Notes under the pieces: generated by a model | The model's database searches: none | What the model saw: the letters and a program-made list of their open reading frames with translations, nothing else | Told to the model about the DNA's origin: nothing | Part shown: one piece after another, positions 9,032-19,426 of the stretch | How positions within the stretch are numbered: the first letter of the stretch is position 1 | Layout: the number at the start of each line of letters is the position of its first letter | Source of the DNA: Saccharofermentans sp. | Lineage (GTDB): Bacteria > Bacillota > Clostridia > Saccharofermentanales > Saccharofermentanaceae | DNA length: 64,000 bases | Assembly: GCA_016288885.1 (NCBI GenBank) | Contig: JAEFAV010000003.1 | Location: 62,001-126,000, forward strand | Direction: 5' to 3' | Program-made: the position numbers and the translations under genes

Positions 9032-10171
9032 ATGATCAACTGCAAGCCTGATTACGACAATTGCCTGGTAAATCTGAGCAATTCGATACTTAAGCATTTC
9101 GGAGCCCCAACAAGCGCTCCGACTCTTAAGATGGCTGACAGGATTCTCGAAGAGGAACATAAGAATGTTGTCCTGCTCCTCATGGATGCCATGGGAATTT
9201 CCATTCTGGAAAAGCACCTTGAGCCTGATGGGTTCCTGCGCTCACATCTGGCGGGAAATTACAGCTCTGTTTTCCCTCCTACGACGGTTGCCGCGACGAC
9301 ATCCGTACTGTCAGGTCTTTATCCGAACGAACACGGCTGGCTCGGATGGGATATGTATTATCCGGATCTTGGTAAGAATGTCACGGTATTTATGAATACC
9401 GATCAGCTGGAAGAAACCGAGGACAGTACTCCGGAGAATCCTAAGTTAAAGGAACTTAAGCCTGCGGCAGATTTCAATGCAGCTTTCAGATACTGTCCGT
9501 ATAAGAACATTATCCAGAGGATAAATGAGGCAGGCGGAAAAGCATATGCTTCGATGCCGTATCTTGAGCCGTTTCCTAAGGATCTGGATGCTATCTTAGA
9601 CCGCATTAATGAGCTCTGCAGAACGCCTGAGAAGAAGTTTATCTATGCATACTGGAATGAACCGGACAGTACTATGCACCAGTTCGGACCTGACAGTAAT
9701 GAAGCTCATGAACTCATGCTCTCACTTGAGAAGAGACTTGAAGAGTTTGCCTCCGGGCTTTCAGATACACTGCTTCTCATCACGGCTGATCATAGCCAGG
9801 TCTGGAGCAGGAATCATTGTCTGATGGATCATCCTGAGATATTGAAGTGTCTTGTACGCCTGCCATCCATCGAACCCCGCGCACTGAACTTATTCGTGAA
9901 GGAAGAATACCTGGAAGAGTTCCCGAAGATTTTTAAAAAGACATTCAAAGATAAGTTTTTGCTCCTTACAAAAGAAGAGATCATTGAGCAGGAGCTTTTC
10001 GGAATCGGAAAAGAACACAAAATATTCCGTGATTCGCTCGGTGATTATATTGCCATAGCGGTCTCTGATGAATCTATCTTTATCACACACAAAGAAGCAG
10101 AAATGATGCCCGGCGGCCATGCCGGCCTTACAAAAGAAGAAATGGAAATACCGCTGATAGCAGTTTTCTAA
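9032..10171 (+). CDS. Alkaline phosphatase superfamily / nucleotide pyrophosphatase-like phosphodiesterase
   Basis: VVLLLMDAMGISIL, SVFPPTTVAATTSVLSGLYPNEHGW, LLITADHSQV, PGGHAGLTKEEMEIPLI; start reassigned to MINCKPDYDN. Confidence 0.85.
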   Translation: MINCKPDYDNCLVNLSNSILKHFGAPTSAPTLKMADRILEEEHKNVVLLLMDAMGISILEKHLEPDGFLRSHLAGNYSSVFPPTTVAATTSVLSGLYPNEHGWLGWDMYYPDLGKNVTVFMNTDQLEETEDSTPENPKLKELKPAADFNAAFRYCPYKNIIQRINEAGGKAYASMPYLEPFPKDLDAILDRINELCRTPEKKFIYAYWNEPDSTMHQFGPDSNEAHELMLSLEKRLEEFASGLSDTLLLITADHSQVWSRNHCLMDHPEILKCLVRLPSIEPRALNLFVKEEYLEEFPKIFKKTFKDKFLLLTKEEIIEQELFGIGKEHKIFRDSLGDYIAIAVSDESIFITHKEAEMMPGGHAGLTKEEMEIPLIAVF

Positions 10172-10216
10172 GTGCTGTTACTGATCAACCGAAAATAAAT
10201 GTGAAAGAAGCAAAAT

Positions 10217-10732
10217 ATGATCATTGAGACTGAAAGACTTTTCCTGCGCGAAATGACAATGGACGACTATGATTCTCTTTATGCCGTTCTGGCAGACCGG
10301 GAGATCATGCAGCACTATCCCTATACTTTTGATGAAGAAAGAGTCAGGGCGTGGATCGAGCGTAACATGAACCGTTATAAGGAAAACGGTTTCGGATTAT
10401 GGGCTGTATGCCTGAAGGAAACGGGCGAGATGATCGGTGACTGCGGTCTTACATTACAGTGTATAGAAGGAGAGATGCTGCCTGAGATCGGTTACCACAT
10501 CCGCAGGGACTGCCAGCATAAAGGTTATGCAAAAGAAGCTGCCGGAGCAGTAAGGGACTGGGCATTTAAGAACACGGATTATCCGGCGTTGTATTCATAC
10601 TGCAAATATACGAATGAAGCATCATTCAAAACGGCAGAATCCATTGGCATGCATTTCGAGAAAGAATATCCTGACGAGGCAAATGAGATCACGCATGTAT
10701 CTGTAATCTACAGGGAAGGGTATAGCCTATGA
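10217..10732 (+). CDS. GNAT family N-acetyltransferase (RimJ/RimL-like)
   Basis: IETERLFLREMTMDDYDSLYAVLAD...GYHIRRDCQHKGYAKEA. Confidence 0.9.
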   Translation: MIIETERLFLREMTMDDYDSLYAVLADREIMQHYPYTFDEERVRAWIERNMNRYKENGFGLWAVCLKETGEMIGDCGLTLQCIEGEMLPEIGYHIRRDCQHKGYAKEAAGAVRDWAFKNTDYPALYSYCKYTNEASFKTAESIGMHFEKEYPDEANEITHVSVIYREGYSL

Positions 10733-11463
10733 TAGAAGCCAGATCTCTGACAATGATATATGGAAACGGCAACAAGGCAACCGATGACATATCTTTTACC
10801 ATCAAAGCCGGTGAGATCGTAGGCTTTGCGGGACCGAACGGAGCAGGTAAGACCACCGTCATCAAGATGCTTACGGGTATCTTAAAGCCGACGTCGGGAA
10901 CCGCTGTAATAAACGGGTTTGACATCAATAAGGATCCGATCAAGGCCAAGATGTCTTTTGCATACATAGCTGATAATCCTGATATCCTGATACAGCTTAC
11001 CGGTCTTGAATATCTGAATTTCATTGCCGACATGTATGAAGTTCCTGAAGATACCAGAAAATCAAAGATCGGTTCCCTTTCTGAAAGATTCGGAATGACT
11101 GATGTACTGAATACCCAAATGCGTGAATACTCACACGGAATGAGACAGAAGCTCATGGTGATCTCTGCACTTATTCATGATCCGCCGGCATGGATATTGG
11201 ATGAACCGATGACCGGTCTCGACCCTTCTGCGGCATTTGAATTAAAGCAGATGATGAGAGAACATGCCAAGGCCGGAAATGCCGTTCTGTTCTCAACTCA
11301 TGTTCTGGAAGTTGCGGAACAGTTATGCGACAGGATCCTGATAATCAATAAAGGAAAGATTATACGCGAAGGCACTCTGGATTATTTAAAACTCGATAAT
11401 CCGGGCATGACCTTGGAAGAGGTATTCGTTAAGCTGACGGGCAGGCCGGAGACCGGATCATGA
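10729..11463 (+). CDS. ABC transporter ATP-binding protein
   Basis: Walker A GPNGAGKTT; YSHGMRQKL; Walker B WILDEPMTGLDP. Confidence 0.95.
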   Translation: MIEARSLTMIYGNGNKATDDISFTIKAGEIVGFAGPNGAGKTTVIKMLTGILKPTSGTAVINGFDINKDPIKAKMSFAYIADNPDILIQLTGLEYLNFIADMYEVPEDTRKSKIGSLSERFGMTDVLNTQMREYSHGMRQKLMVISALIHDPPAWILDEPMTGLDPSAAFELKQMMREHAKAGNAVLFSTHVLEVAEQLCDRILIINKGKIIREGTLDYLKLDNPGMTLEEVFVKLTGRPETGS

Positions 11464-13130
11464 ACAAGACTTGGGGCTTATATAAAGCTTTTAGTTCGAA
11501 TCTTGAGATGCCCAAACCGAATGGAGAGAATAAGCAGAAGATCTATAACCGGTTTGGTCTCATAGCTTTCATCGGGATAATGGTTCCGGTGACTGTCTTA
11601 GTCGGTTACATAACATATGTCATTACTAACCTTTTGTATGTGTTTGACGGAAATTCATTCGGGCTTTTGTCAGAACTCGACCTGATTTCGGCTTTTGCGA
11701 TGATATTCGGAATGCCTTTGATGTTCAGCGTCCTGTTCTTCTCATCGGACCTTCAGTTCCTGACTGCTTTGCCCGTATCATCCACGTCGCTCTATGCCGC
11801 AAGATTCTGGCACACCTTCAAAGCCGAGAACGTCATGACATCCAATGTGTTATTTGCGATCTATATCGGGTATTTCATCGCTGTCGCGAAGAATACAAGC
11901 ATTGCAAATGCACTTAATCCGGTAGCTCTGCTGGCTTCCATAACGGGATTTTTCGGTTCGCTCCTTGTGCCTCTTATATATTGTTCGATATTGGCTTTAT
12001 TGCTGATGCTCGTCTTAAGACGGTTCAACCGGACTGACATCATCTATCATTCGTCCCTGATACTTTTTGCGGCTTTTACCCTGATGTTCCTCCTGTCTTT
12101 CAGAAGCTACGGCGGGATTAGCATGTCGAATTTTCTTGATTCGCTTGTCTTAAGCAATAACTCTTTCGTATTGATATGCAATGTCTTATTCCCGACAAAC
12201 TATCTGACGACTCTGTCTATAAGAAACCATTCTTTTATTCCACTCATCGGATCAGTGGCCTTAATTGCCGCCCTTTATCTGCTCTCTGTCCTGATCGCTC
12301 ATCTGACATACCGTAAAGGATTGTTTGCGGCTTTTGCGGTCAACAATAAAAGATCTTCTGCAAGATCATCTTCAGCGTATGGAAGACGTAAAGTCTTTAC
12401 TTCACTTGTGATAAAAGAGATCAAGGTCCTCTTAAGAACGATGACATACCGCATGAACTGCATCTATGCGAATTTTCTGTGGCCTGTTGCGGCAGTTATT
12501 TTCATCATCGAAGCTCCGAGGATAGAAATGTTCAAGATGTTTTCAGATAACATTCGGGCGGGAGATCCTTTAAGTCATATCATTTTGTTTTCTGTATTAA
12601 TCGCGGCATCTTTCATCGCTTCCGGTCTGAATTCCATAGCGTCCACTTCTTTTACCCGGGAGGGCATCCACATTGACATGCTAAAGTATCTTCCGGCAGA
12701 TCTCGGCGTGCAGATCAAGGCGAAAGTGTTCACGGCAATTATCATTACTTTTATACCTGAAGTTATTGCTATTGTTCTGGTAACCGTTTATTTGGGAGTG
12801 ATCGTTCTGCTTCCGCTTTACGTTCTTATATCTTTTTCGTGCATCCTTATTGCGACGATCGTAGGCACGGTAATGGATTCGATATCTCCTTACACTGTAT
12901 GGTCTGATGAGTTAAGTGCTCTGCGCGGAAATCTGAACTGTTTCTTTAACCTTGCGGCTGAGATGGTTGCCGCACTTCTTATCGGCGGGATCTCTTACGG
13001 CCTTTATATGCTGTCAGGAAGCTCTGTAATTACCGTATCGGCGGTTTCCGTGCTCCTGATCATTTCAGCGGCGGCCTGTGTCATTATTGCAATGCCTTAT
13101 GCAAAGAAAAATATCGAATCGCTTAAGTGA
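11460..13130 (+). CDS. ABC transporter permease (ABC-2-like exporter)
   Basis: 556 aa multi-TM; overlaps the ATPase stop by 4 nt. Confidence 0.8.
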   Translation: MNKTWGLYKAFSSNLEMPKPNGENKQKIYNRFGLIAFIGIMVPVTVLVGYITYVITNLLYVFDGNSFGLLSELDLISAFAMIFGMPLMFSVLFFSSDLQFLTALPVSSTSLYAARFWHTFKAENVMTSNVLFAIYIGYFIAVAKNTSIANALNPVALLASITGFFGSLLVPLIYCSILALLLMLVLRRFNRTDIIYHSSLILFAAFTLMFLLSFRSYGGISMSNFLDSLVLSNNSFVLICNVLFPTNYLTTLSIRNHSFIPLIGSVALIAALYLLSVLIAHLTYRKGLFAAFAVNNKRSSARSSSAYGRRKVFTSLVIKEIKVLLRTMTYRMNCIYANFLWPVAAVIFIIEAPRIEMFKMFSDNIRAGDPLSHIILFSVLIAASFIASGLNSIASTSFTREGIHIDMLKYLPADLGVQIKAKVFTAIIITFIPEVIAIVLVTVYLGVIVLLPLYVLISFSCILIATIVGTVMDSISPYTVWSDELSALRGNLNCFFNLAAEMVAALLIGGISYGLYMLSGSSVITVSAVSVLLIISAAACVIIAMPYAKKNIESLK

Positions 13131-13226
13131 CCGTTCGGAGTTAAAGCTCATTATCTTATGTGTTAGAATATTAAAGATTATTTGAGAAATGGCGCTTTGT
13201 TATAGCTGTTTAAGAAAGGATTACTC

Positions 13227-15251
13227 ATGGCTTATACTGCTTTTGCTAAGATGAGGAAAAAGAACTTCGAAGACTACGGTGTGGACATAGGTCCTATGGA
13301 ACCGAAATTATTCAAGTCAAAAAATAAGAACAGTTTAAAAAGCGCAGCGCTCCGCTTCATTCATAACAGCTGTGAAGGTCTGAAGTTTGATCCTGTAAAG
13401 GAAGCCAAAGAAGAGCGTGATCACGGGTATATCGGCACGAGCCTTAAGCCTAACCAGATCCCATACAACATGCAGATGGATGTTAACAGGCTGTGCCTTG
13501 AAAAATGCCTCGGGGACTTTATCGATTCCGGTTCTGCCGAGGATGCATATCTTGTTTATTACTGCTACCTGGAGATATTCTTCGGTCATTACGGCAAGTC
13601 GAAGAAGATGATCGAGCTGCTCTCGGAATATGAATCAAACGGCAGTTCGCTACTTATGAAGCACAGGGACCATTACTCGCATTCGGTCTATGTTTTCGCT
13701 TTGGGACTTGCCGTGTATGAGACAAACGAGTATTACAGGGCATCTTTCAGAAAGTACTATGAGGGCAGGGATGGAAAGGAATATTCTTCTTCAGAACTGG
13801 CCAATATCTTTCTTGAGTATTGGGGAATGACTTCGCTCTTCCACGACATAGGTTATCCCTTCGAGATCCCTTTCGAGCAGGTAATGTCATATTTTGAGGT
13901 CAATAAGCAGGAGCGCGGCAGGAACACTCCTTATATCGCATATTATGCAATGGATACTCTGACAGGCCTCAAAAAGGCTGAGACAAAGCATTTTAAGGAT
14001 CTGTATAACAAGGAATTCCATTCCGTCAACGAGCTTCTTGCTCATGATATTTATGACAAACTGGGTGCCTCGTACGGCTTCACCGAGAAGTACATCTGCA
14101 AAGTGATCGAATCCAAGCCTCTGAATCCTGACAAATACGGTTACTTCATGGACCATGCCGTGTTCAGTGCCATAAGGCTATATGGGGAGCTCATAAGTTC
14201 TCTCGGCGTGAAAAAGATAACTAAGATGCATGTGGATGCGCTGACGGCAATAATCCTTCATAACAGCATGTATAAGTTTAAGATCGCTTTCTACAAAGAT
14301 CCGGTTAAGAAAAAGGAACCGCTTAATGTGGATCTTCATCCTCTTGCTTATCTTCTGATGCTCTGTGACGAGCTCCAGTGCTGGGACAGGACTGCATACG
14401 GCCGTAATTCAAGAACAGAACTTCATCCTATGAATGTTGACTTCGATTTCTCGGATAATTCCATCTCGGCAGTTTACTATTACGATGAGGCTGAGAAGGA
14501 TAAAATCGACAATTTTGAAGAAAAGTATAAAGCGTGGGAACAGTCGGGAGAAAAAGGAAAAGCACCGAGACTTAAAGCGTACAGCGACATGGCAGAGAAA
14601 GAGCAGCGTTTTACCGCTGATATCGAGCACATCATAAACACTGATATCATTCCTCTATCCGTAAGACCGAGCATGAGACCCGTGGACAGAAAGAGCAAGC
14701 AGATATTCCTTTCGAACAGTAATTTCATGCATTTATATGACTTTGCGGTAGCCCTTCACGGACGCTATAAAGAATCTGATATCTCTGTTACGGTACTCGA
14801 GGAACAGTTTGAAGAGCTCTCGCTCGAATACCAGTTATCCACGATCAACCGCGCGAAAAACTTCAGCCGATATCTTGATGCCATTCACTGCTTCTATACG
14901 GACAGACCTGTTGATTATGAAATGGTCGAGGGTTTCACAAAAAAACAGGCAGCTGTAATAGCTCCGTTAGAGCATGAGAGATGGGTGCGCGAACACATGG
15001 CCATGGGATGGACAAAGGGAACCCTCTATGAAGATCTTAACATGCCTGATAAAAAGCGCGATTTGAGGGAACAGATGCGGTGTCACAAACTTGCGATGGA
15101 AGGCAAGGTGACAAGTCAGGATATCTATGAACACTATCTCAGTCTTAGCGTGGAAGATCAGGACAAGGACTGGAAACCGTTTAATACAATGTTAAGACTC
15201 CTGAAGAAATTCGACGGATTGCGTATATACATTTATAAGTTCAACAGTTGA
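13227..15251 (+). CDS. HD-domain phosphohydrolase-like protein with C-terminal RyR-like domain
   Basis: HRDHYSHSVYVF...LFHDIGYPFEIP...AIILHNSM...LMLCDELQCWDR (HD-family metal motifs); C-terminus LEHERWVREHMAMGWTKGT...SVEDQDKDWKPFNTMLRLLKKFDGLRIY (RyR-like). Confidence 0.75.
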   Translation: MAYTAFAKMRKKNFEDYGVDIGPMEPKLFKSKNKNSLKSAALRFIHNSCEGLKFDPVKEAKEERDHGYIGTSLKPNQIPYNMQMDVNRLCLEKCLGDFIDSGSAEDAYLVYYCYLEIFFGHYGKSKKMIELLSEYESNGSSLLMKHRDHYSHSVYVFALGLAVYETNEYYRASFRKYYEGRDGKEYSSSELANIFLEYWGMTSLFHDIGYPFEIPFEQVMSYFEVNKQERGRNTPYIAYYAMDTLTGLKKAETKHFKDLYNKEFHSVNELLAHDIYDKLGASYGFTEKYICKVIESKPLNPDKYGYFMDHAVFSAIRLYGELISSLGVKKITKMHVDALTAIILHNSMYKFKIAFYKDPVKKKEPLNVDLHPLAYLLMLCDELQCWDRTAYGRNSRTELHPMNVDFDFSDNSISAVYYYDEAEKDKIDNFEEKYKAWEQSGEKGKAPRLKAYSDMAEKEQRFTADIEHIINTDIIPLSVRPSMRPVDRKSKQIFLSNSNFMHLYDFAVALHGRYKESDISVTVLEEQFEELSLEYQLSTINRAKNFSRYLDAIHCFYTDRPVDYEMVEGFTKKQAAVIAPLEHERWVREHMAMGWTKGTLYEDLNMPDKKRDLREQMRCHKLAMEGKVTSQDIYEHYLSLSVEDQDKDWKPFNTMLRLLKKFDGLRIYIYKFNS

Positions 15252-15278
15252 TCCATCTGCGATCAGGAGGGCTGTCAT

Positions 15279-17567
15279 ATGGGCTTGAAATTGCAGTATC
15301 TGACCAGAAGTAAAGCTGACCTGAAAAATCTTCAAAAGGTATTTATTTGTGCAGTCGGCAAAGATCTTGACAAGTATTTTGAGACCATAACGGATGACCT
15401 GTTTAAGGCTCAGTCAAATATATCGGTATGGTATCCGGTAAAAGACGAGGAAACGCCTGATAACGAAGAAGCATACCGTTTCCTTCTGGCTGATATGAAC
15501 CTTTTCGTTATACCGGTTACGGAGGCTTTCCTTAATGAGGAATCCAGAGCCAGATCCATGGAAATGCCATTTGCTCAGGGACACGGAATACCGGTCCTTC
15601 CGATCTTGTTCGAGCGTGTTCCTAAATCCAGATTCAGCGAAGTCTGCGGCAAGCTTCACGTGCTTGATAAGAATGATCCCGATCCGACTGCTCTGCCGTA
15701 TGAGGATAAGCTGAAGATGTTCCTGGATACGGTTCTGCTTAAGGACGAGATGATAGAAAAGATCCGTCAGGCATTTGCCGCGTATATCTTCTTAAGTTAC
15801 CGTAAAAAAGATCGTAAATATGCCCAGGAGGTAATGCGTCTCATCCATAAGAGTCCTTTCGCAAGAGATATAGCGATCTGGTACGACGAATACCTTACTC
15901 CTGGTGAGGATTTTAACGAATCGATCCGTCATGCATTTGAGAAGTCTGATCTTTTTGCATTGGTGGTTACGCCCAATCTTCTCGAGCAAGCCAATTATGT
16001 AATGAGAGTTGAATATCCGATGGCAAACGAGACCGGCAAAAAGATCCTTCCGATCATGTCTGTCGAGACAGACGGAGATGAACTGAAACGTTGTTATCCC
16101 GGTATCCCTGAAGCATTATCTTCTGACGAAAAGAATTTGGATTACATTGATCAGCTTATCCGCGAATCGCTTACCATTCATCAGGATGATTCACCTGAGC
16201 ATAAGTACATCATGGGGCTGGCATATCTTTCGGGAATCGATGTGGAAACTGATCATGAGAGAGCATTAAGCCTTATTACTGATGCTGCTGAGTCTGATCT
16301 CGATGAAGCAATGCTCAAACTTGTGTCAATGTATGAGAACGGTCAGGGTGTGAAAAGAAGCTACTACTATGGTGCAGTGTGGCATAAAAAGTATGTAGAA
16401 CTTTTGGAAAAACGTCTTGCTGATGGTGATGGAGATAATGATTCAAGAGCTGAACTTATAAAAGAGATAAATAAGGATATCCTTAAGTGGCATAATATTT
16501 ATAACAATGCTAAAGCATGGTATATGTGCCTTAAGGTTCAAAGACTAAAGATCGATAAACCAACGGTTTCAGAAAATCTGGCTTTGCTTGAGAATAAAAT
16601 TCTCTCATCACAAATCTGTATGGATAATAAAAATGAATCTTCAAACTATATTATCGAACCTTTCACGAGATCTGCAGAAAAATGTATAGATTCGATATGT
16701 AATGAGATGAATAAAAATGGTGAAGAGAATAATGCTTGTGAGTTCAGACTGTTTTATTCAGTTCAGATCGAGCTTCTTCGGGCACAATATAAAAGATTTA
16801 AACATGAGTGGTCTGAGGCAATAAAGCAATATAAAGATATTGTTTTTCGTTTGGAAGAATGTCTTTTGACCGGAGATAAGATCTTTGTAAAAAAATCCAA
16901 ATATAGTCTTGTGATCTGTTACGGGGAACTCGCGGATTGTATTTACCATCAGAACGGCGATTCGTGTGTGAACAGTGATGAGGTCAGGGAATTCGCCAAG
17001 AAAGCCATTGATCTGGCAGAAGAATATGAGGAGGAAGGAATATCATTTACCGAGAAGGAGACAATGATTCCGAAATTCATTCTCATCCACGGTATGATCG
17101 AGGAAGGTGAGCTTGATGAAGCCTCGAAAATGCTCAGTGGTTTTATCTCTTTATGTGAGAAACGTAAGGAAGATGAAGAGTCTGTTGATTCATTGCAGCT
17201 GTTAACACAGGCACATAACTTATACTCAAATATAGAAAACATAAAGGGCAATCTCTCCGAAGAAGCAAAACATCTTAAGGCTGAGGTCGATCTTCTCAGT
17301 AAATTGTCAACGATTATCGGAAATCATAATGTCTGTTCAAGAATGATAGAAGATTATAAACGTCTGATTGACATTGCTCTGGAACTGCGCGGCGACCATA
17401 AGGAATACCTGAAATGTCTATACAGGTTAGGCATCTGGCACTATCGTAACGATAAGGAATACTTTAATTCGCTTGCTGCTATTGCCCGCAGGTGTAATGA
17501 TCCTGATATGTTTCAGACCATAACAAAGCAGCTGATCGAGATCAGTAAGAACAATAATCCTGCTTAA
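15279..17567 (+). CDS. Tandem TIR-like domain protein with SEL1/TPR repeats
   Basis: TIR-like 1: KVFICAVGKDLDKY...NLFVIPVTEAFL...MEMPFAQ; TIR 2: AYIFLSYRKKDRKYA...IWYDEYLTPGEDFNESIRHAFEKSDLFALVVTPNLL...RVEYPMA; then SEL1-type YIMGLAYLSGIDVETDHERAL and helical repeats; 27-nt gap after the HD gene with SD aggagg. Confidence 0.8.
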   Translation: MGLKLQYLTRSKADLKNLQKVFICAVGKDLDKYFETITDDLFKAQSNISVWYPVKDEETPDNEEAYRFLLADMNLFVIPVTEAFLNEESRARSMEMPFAQGHGIPVLPILFERVPKSRFSEVCGKLHVLDKNDPDPTALPYEDKLKMFLDTVLLKDEMIEKIRQAFAAYIFLSYRKKDRKYAQEVMRLIHKSPFARDIAIWYDEYLTPGEDFNESIRHAFEKSDLFALVVTPNLLEQANYVMRVEYPMANETGKKILPIMSVETDGDELKRCYPGIPEALSSDEKNLDYIDQLIRESLTIHQDDSPEHKYIMGLAYLSGIDVETDHERALSLITDAAESDLDEAMLKLVSMYENGQGVKRSYYYGAVWHKKYVELLEKRLADGDGDNDSRAELIKEINKDILKWHNIYNNAKAWYMCLKVQRLKIDKPTVSENLALLENKILSSQICMDNKNESSNYIIEPFTRSAEKCIDSICNEMNKNGEENNACEFRLFYSVQIELLRAQYKRFKHEWSEAIKQYKDIVFRLEECLLTGDKIFVKKSKYSLVICYGELADCIYHQNGDSCVNSDEVREFAKKAIDLAEEYEEEGISFTEKETMIPKFILIHGMIEEGELDEASKMLSGFISLCEKRKEDEESVDSLQLLTQAHNLYSNIENIKGNLSEEAKHLKAEVDLLSKLSTIIGNHNVCSRMIEDYKRLIDIALELRGDHKEYLKCLYRLGIWHYRNDKEYFNSLAAIARRCNDPDMFQTITKQLIEISKNNNPA

Positions 17568-17586
17568 GCTTTTTCGAACCGGTAAA

Positions 17587-17620
17587 AAAGGCTGCCTCAA
17601 ATATATCTGAGACAGCCTTT
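17587..17620. terminator. Terminator after the HD-TIR operon
   Basis: AAAGGCTGcCTCA-aatatatc-TGAGaCAGCCTTT. Confidence 0.8.
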
Positions 17621-17659
17621 CGTTTAGTTTAGAAGCTTATTATAGTTGCATATTGTTTT

Positions 17660-19249
17660 TTATTTGTCTGCGCCGAGTTCTACAAGGAGATCGCAGAAAT
17701 CCTGTCTGTACTTGTTGTTGCCGGCACCTGATTTTGCGAGCTGGTAAGCTGAATCAAGAGTAGCCTTTCCTTTGAATTCGCTGTTCCTGATTACCATTGA
17801 TGCTTCGATGATGCCGCAGATGAAATTATAATCCTGACGGTTGCTGACACCCTTATCAACGAGAGGATACTCGATCAACGAACTCTTGTCGGAAGTGGGA
17901 GCCTTATATCTTACGGATACAGTGCAAAGCTCGCCTGAACCTGCCTCGTCAGAAAGAGATGCTTCCTGATACTTAAGACCATCGTCATTTGAACCGGAAC
18001 CTGCGAGAATGAGCTCGTAGCAAACCGTTACCTGTGCTCCTGCACCGATCTCACCGCCGTCCTTTGTATCGTCGTTAAAATCACGTGCTGACATCTGTCT
18101 GTTCTCGTAGCCGATCTGTCTGTAGGATTCAACCTCTGCAGGATTGAATTCGACCTGGAACTTAACGTCTTTTGCTACAGTAACAGTTGTCTGCTTCATC
18201 TTCTCGCAAAGGACTCTCTCAGCCTCTTCAATAGAATCGATATAGAAGTAGTTGCCGTTTCCTGCATCTGCAATGGATTCCATGTTGGCATCACTGTAGT
18301 TGCCTGAACCGAAGCCTAATACTGTAAGGAATACGCCGGATTCTTTCTTCTCTTTAATGAGGTCTACAAGACCGCTCTGGCTTGTGATGCCGAGATTCAT
18401 ATCGCCGTCAGAAGCGATGATGACACGGTTGTTGCCGTTCTTGATGAAATTCTTCTTAGCGCACTCATATGCTGCAGTGATTCCGCCGGAACCGTTCGTT
18501 CCGCCGCTTGCGGAGATCTTGTCGAGAGTTCTGCTGATCTCGTTATAATCATTGGAACCTACCAGAAGAGTATCGGAGCTTCCGGAATAAGTAACGATGG
18601 ATACTCTGTCATTAGCACCGAGTGTTCCTGCCAGGAGCTTGAAGCTTTCTTTGGCAAGATCGAGCTTGTCCGGGCTGGACATTGATCCCGAAGAATCGAT
18701 AAGGAATACGAAATTGTTTCCCTCATTGGGAACGTTGATCTCGCTGTTAGCCTGCATAGTCATTACAAGAAGCTTGCTGTCCTTGTTCCACGGGCAGTCG
18801 CCGACTGAATACTGAACGCTGAATACGTCATCAGCGTCATCAACTGTGTAATCAAAGTAATTGATGATCTCTTCTGTTCTGATTGCCGATGCTACGTTAT
18901 TGAGATCCCAGCCCCCTCTGATCATTCTTCTGAGATTACAATAAGAACCTGTATCAACATCAGCTGCAAATGTCGAAAGCGGATTTTGCAGTACGTCTAT
19001 AAATCCGTTTTCCTTGATCGTGTTGTATTCTTCCGTGTTGAAATCTTCTTCATAGTCATAGTAACCCAGACCATCTTCTGCTTCATAACATGCAGCGTCA
19101 TAATATGCTTGTGTTTCCGCTGCAGCGGAAACACTGTAATTTCTCTGATCATGTGCTGCTGTTGTTGATGCAGGCGACGATGCTGAACATGATGTTGCAG
19201 TTACAAGCAATGTTCCTGCCATTAATGTTGCCAGTACCTTTTTGTTCAT
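17660..19249 (-). CDS. VWA-domain lipoprotein (YfbK-like, N-terminal VWF and DUF3520-like region)
   Basis: NPLSTFAADVDTGSYCNLRRMIRGG; FLIDSSGSMSSPDKLDLAK; lipobox; start set at MNKKVLATL. Confidence 0.85.
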   Translation of the reverse strand: MNKKVLATLMAGTLLVTATSCSASSPASTTAAHDQRNYSVSAAAETQAYYDAACYEAEDGLGYYDYEEDFNTEEYNTIKENGFIDVLQNPLSTFAADVDTGSYCNLRRMIRGGWDLNNVASAIRTEEIINYFDYTVDDADDVFSVQYSVGDCPWNKDSKLLVMTMQANSEINVPNEGNNFVFLIDSSGSMSSPDKLDLAKESFKLLAGTLGANDRVSIVTYSGSSDTLLVGSNDYNEISRTLDKISASGGTNGSGGITAAYECAKKNFIKNGNNRVIIASDGDMNLGITSQSGLVDLIKEKKESGVFLTVLGFGSGNYSDANMESIADAGNGNYFYIDSIEEAERVLCEKMKQTTVTVAKDVKFQVEFNPAEVESYRQIGYENRQMSARDFNDDTKDGGEIGAGAQVTVCYELILAGSGSNDDGLKYQEASLSDEAGSGELCTVSVRYKAPTSDKSSLIEYPLVDKGVSNRQDYNFICGIIEASMVIRNSEFKGKATLDSAYQLAKSGAGNNKYRQDFCDLLVELGADK

Positions 19250-19426
19250 ATATAACACCTCCTTATACAACGCTTATAGGCTTAGAACTGCTTTTTCAAG
19301 CGTTGTTACCATAAATACAGATGCCGGTGAGAAAATGTTGCAGTATTTTTGAAAATATTTTTTCCTTGATTTGAACAAAGCCGAGTGTTAGCATTGTCGG
19401 GATTAAGTGATTCAAGGAAACGGATA

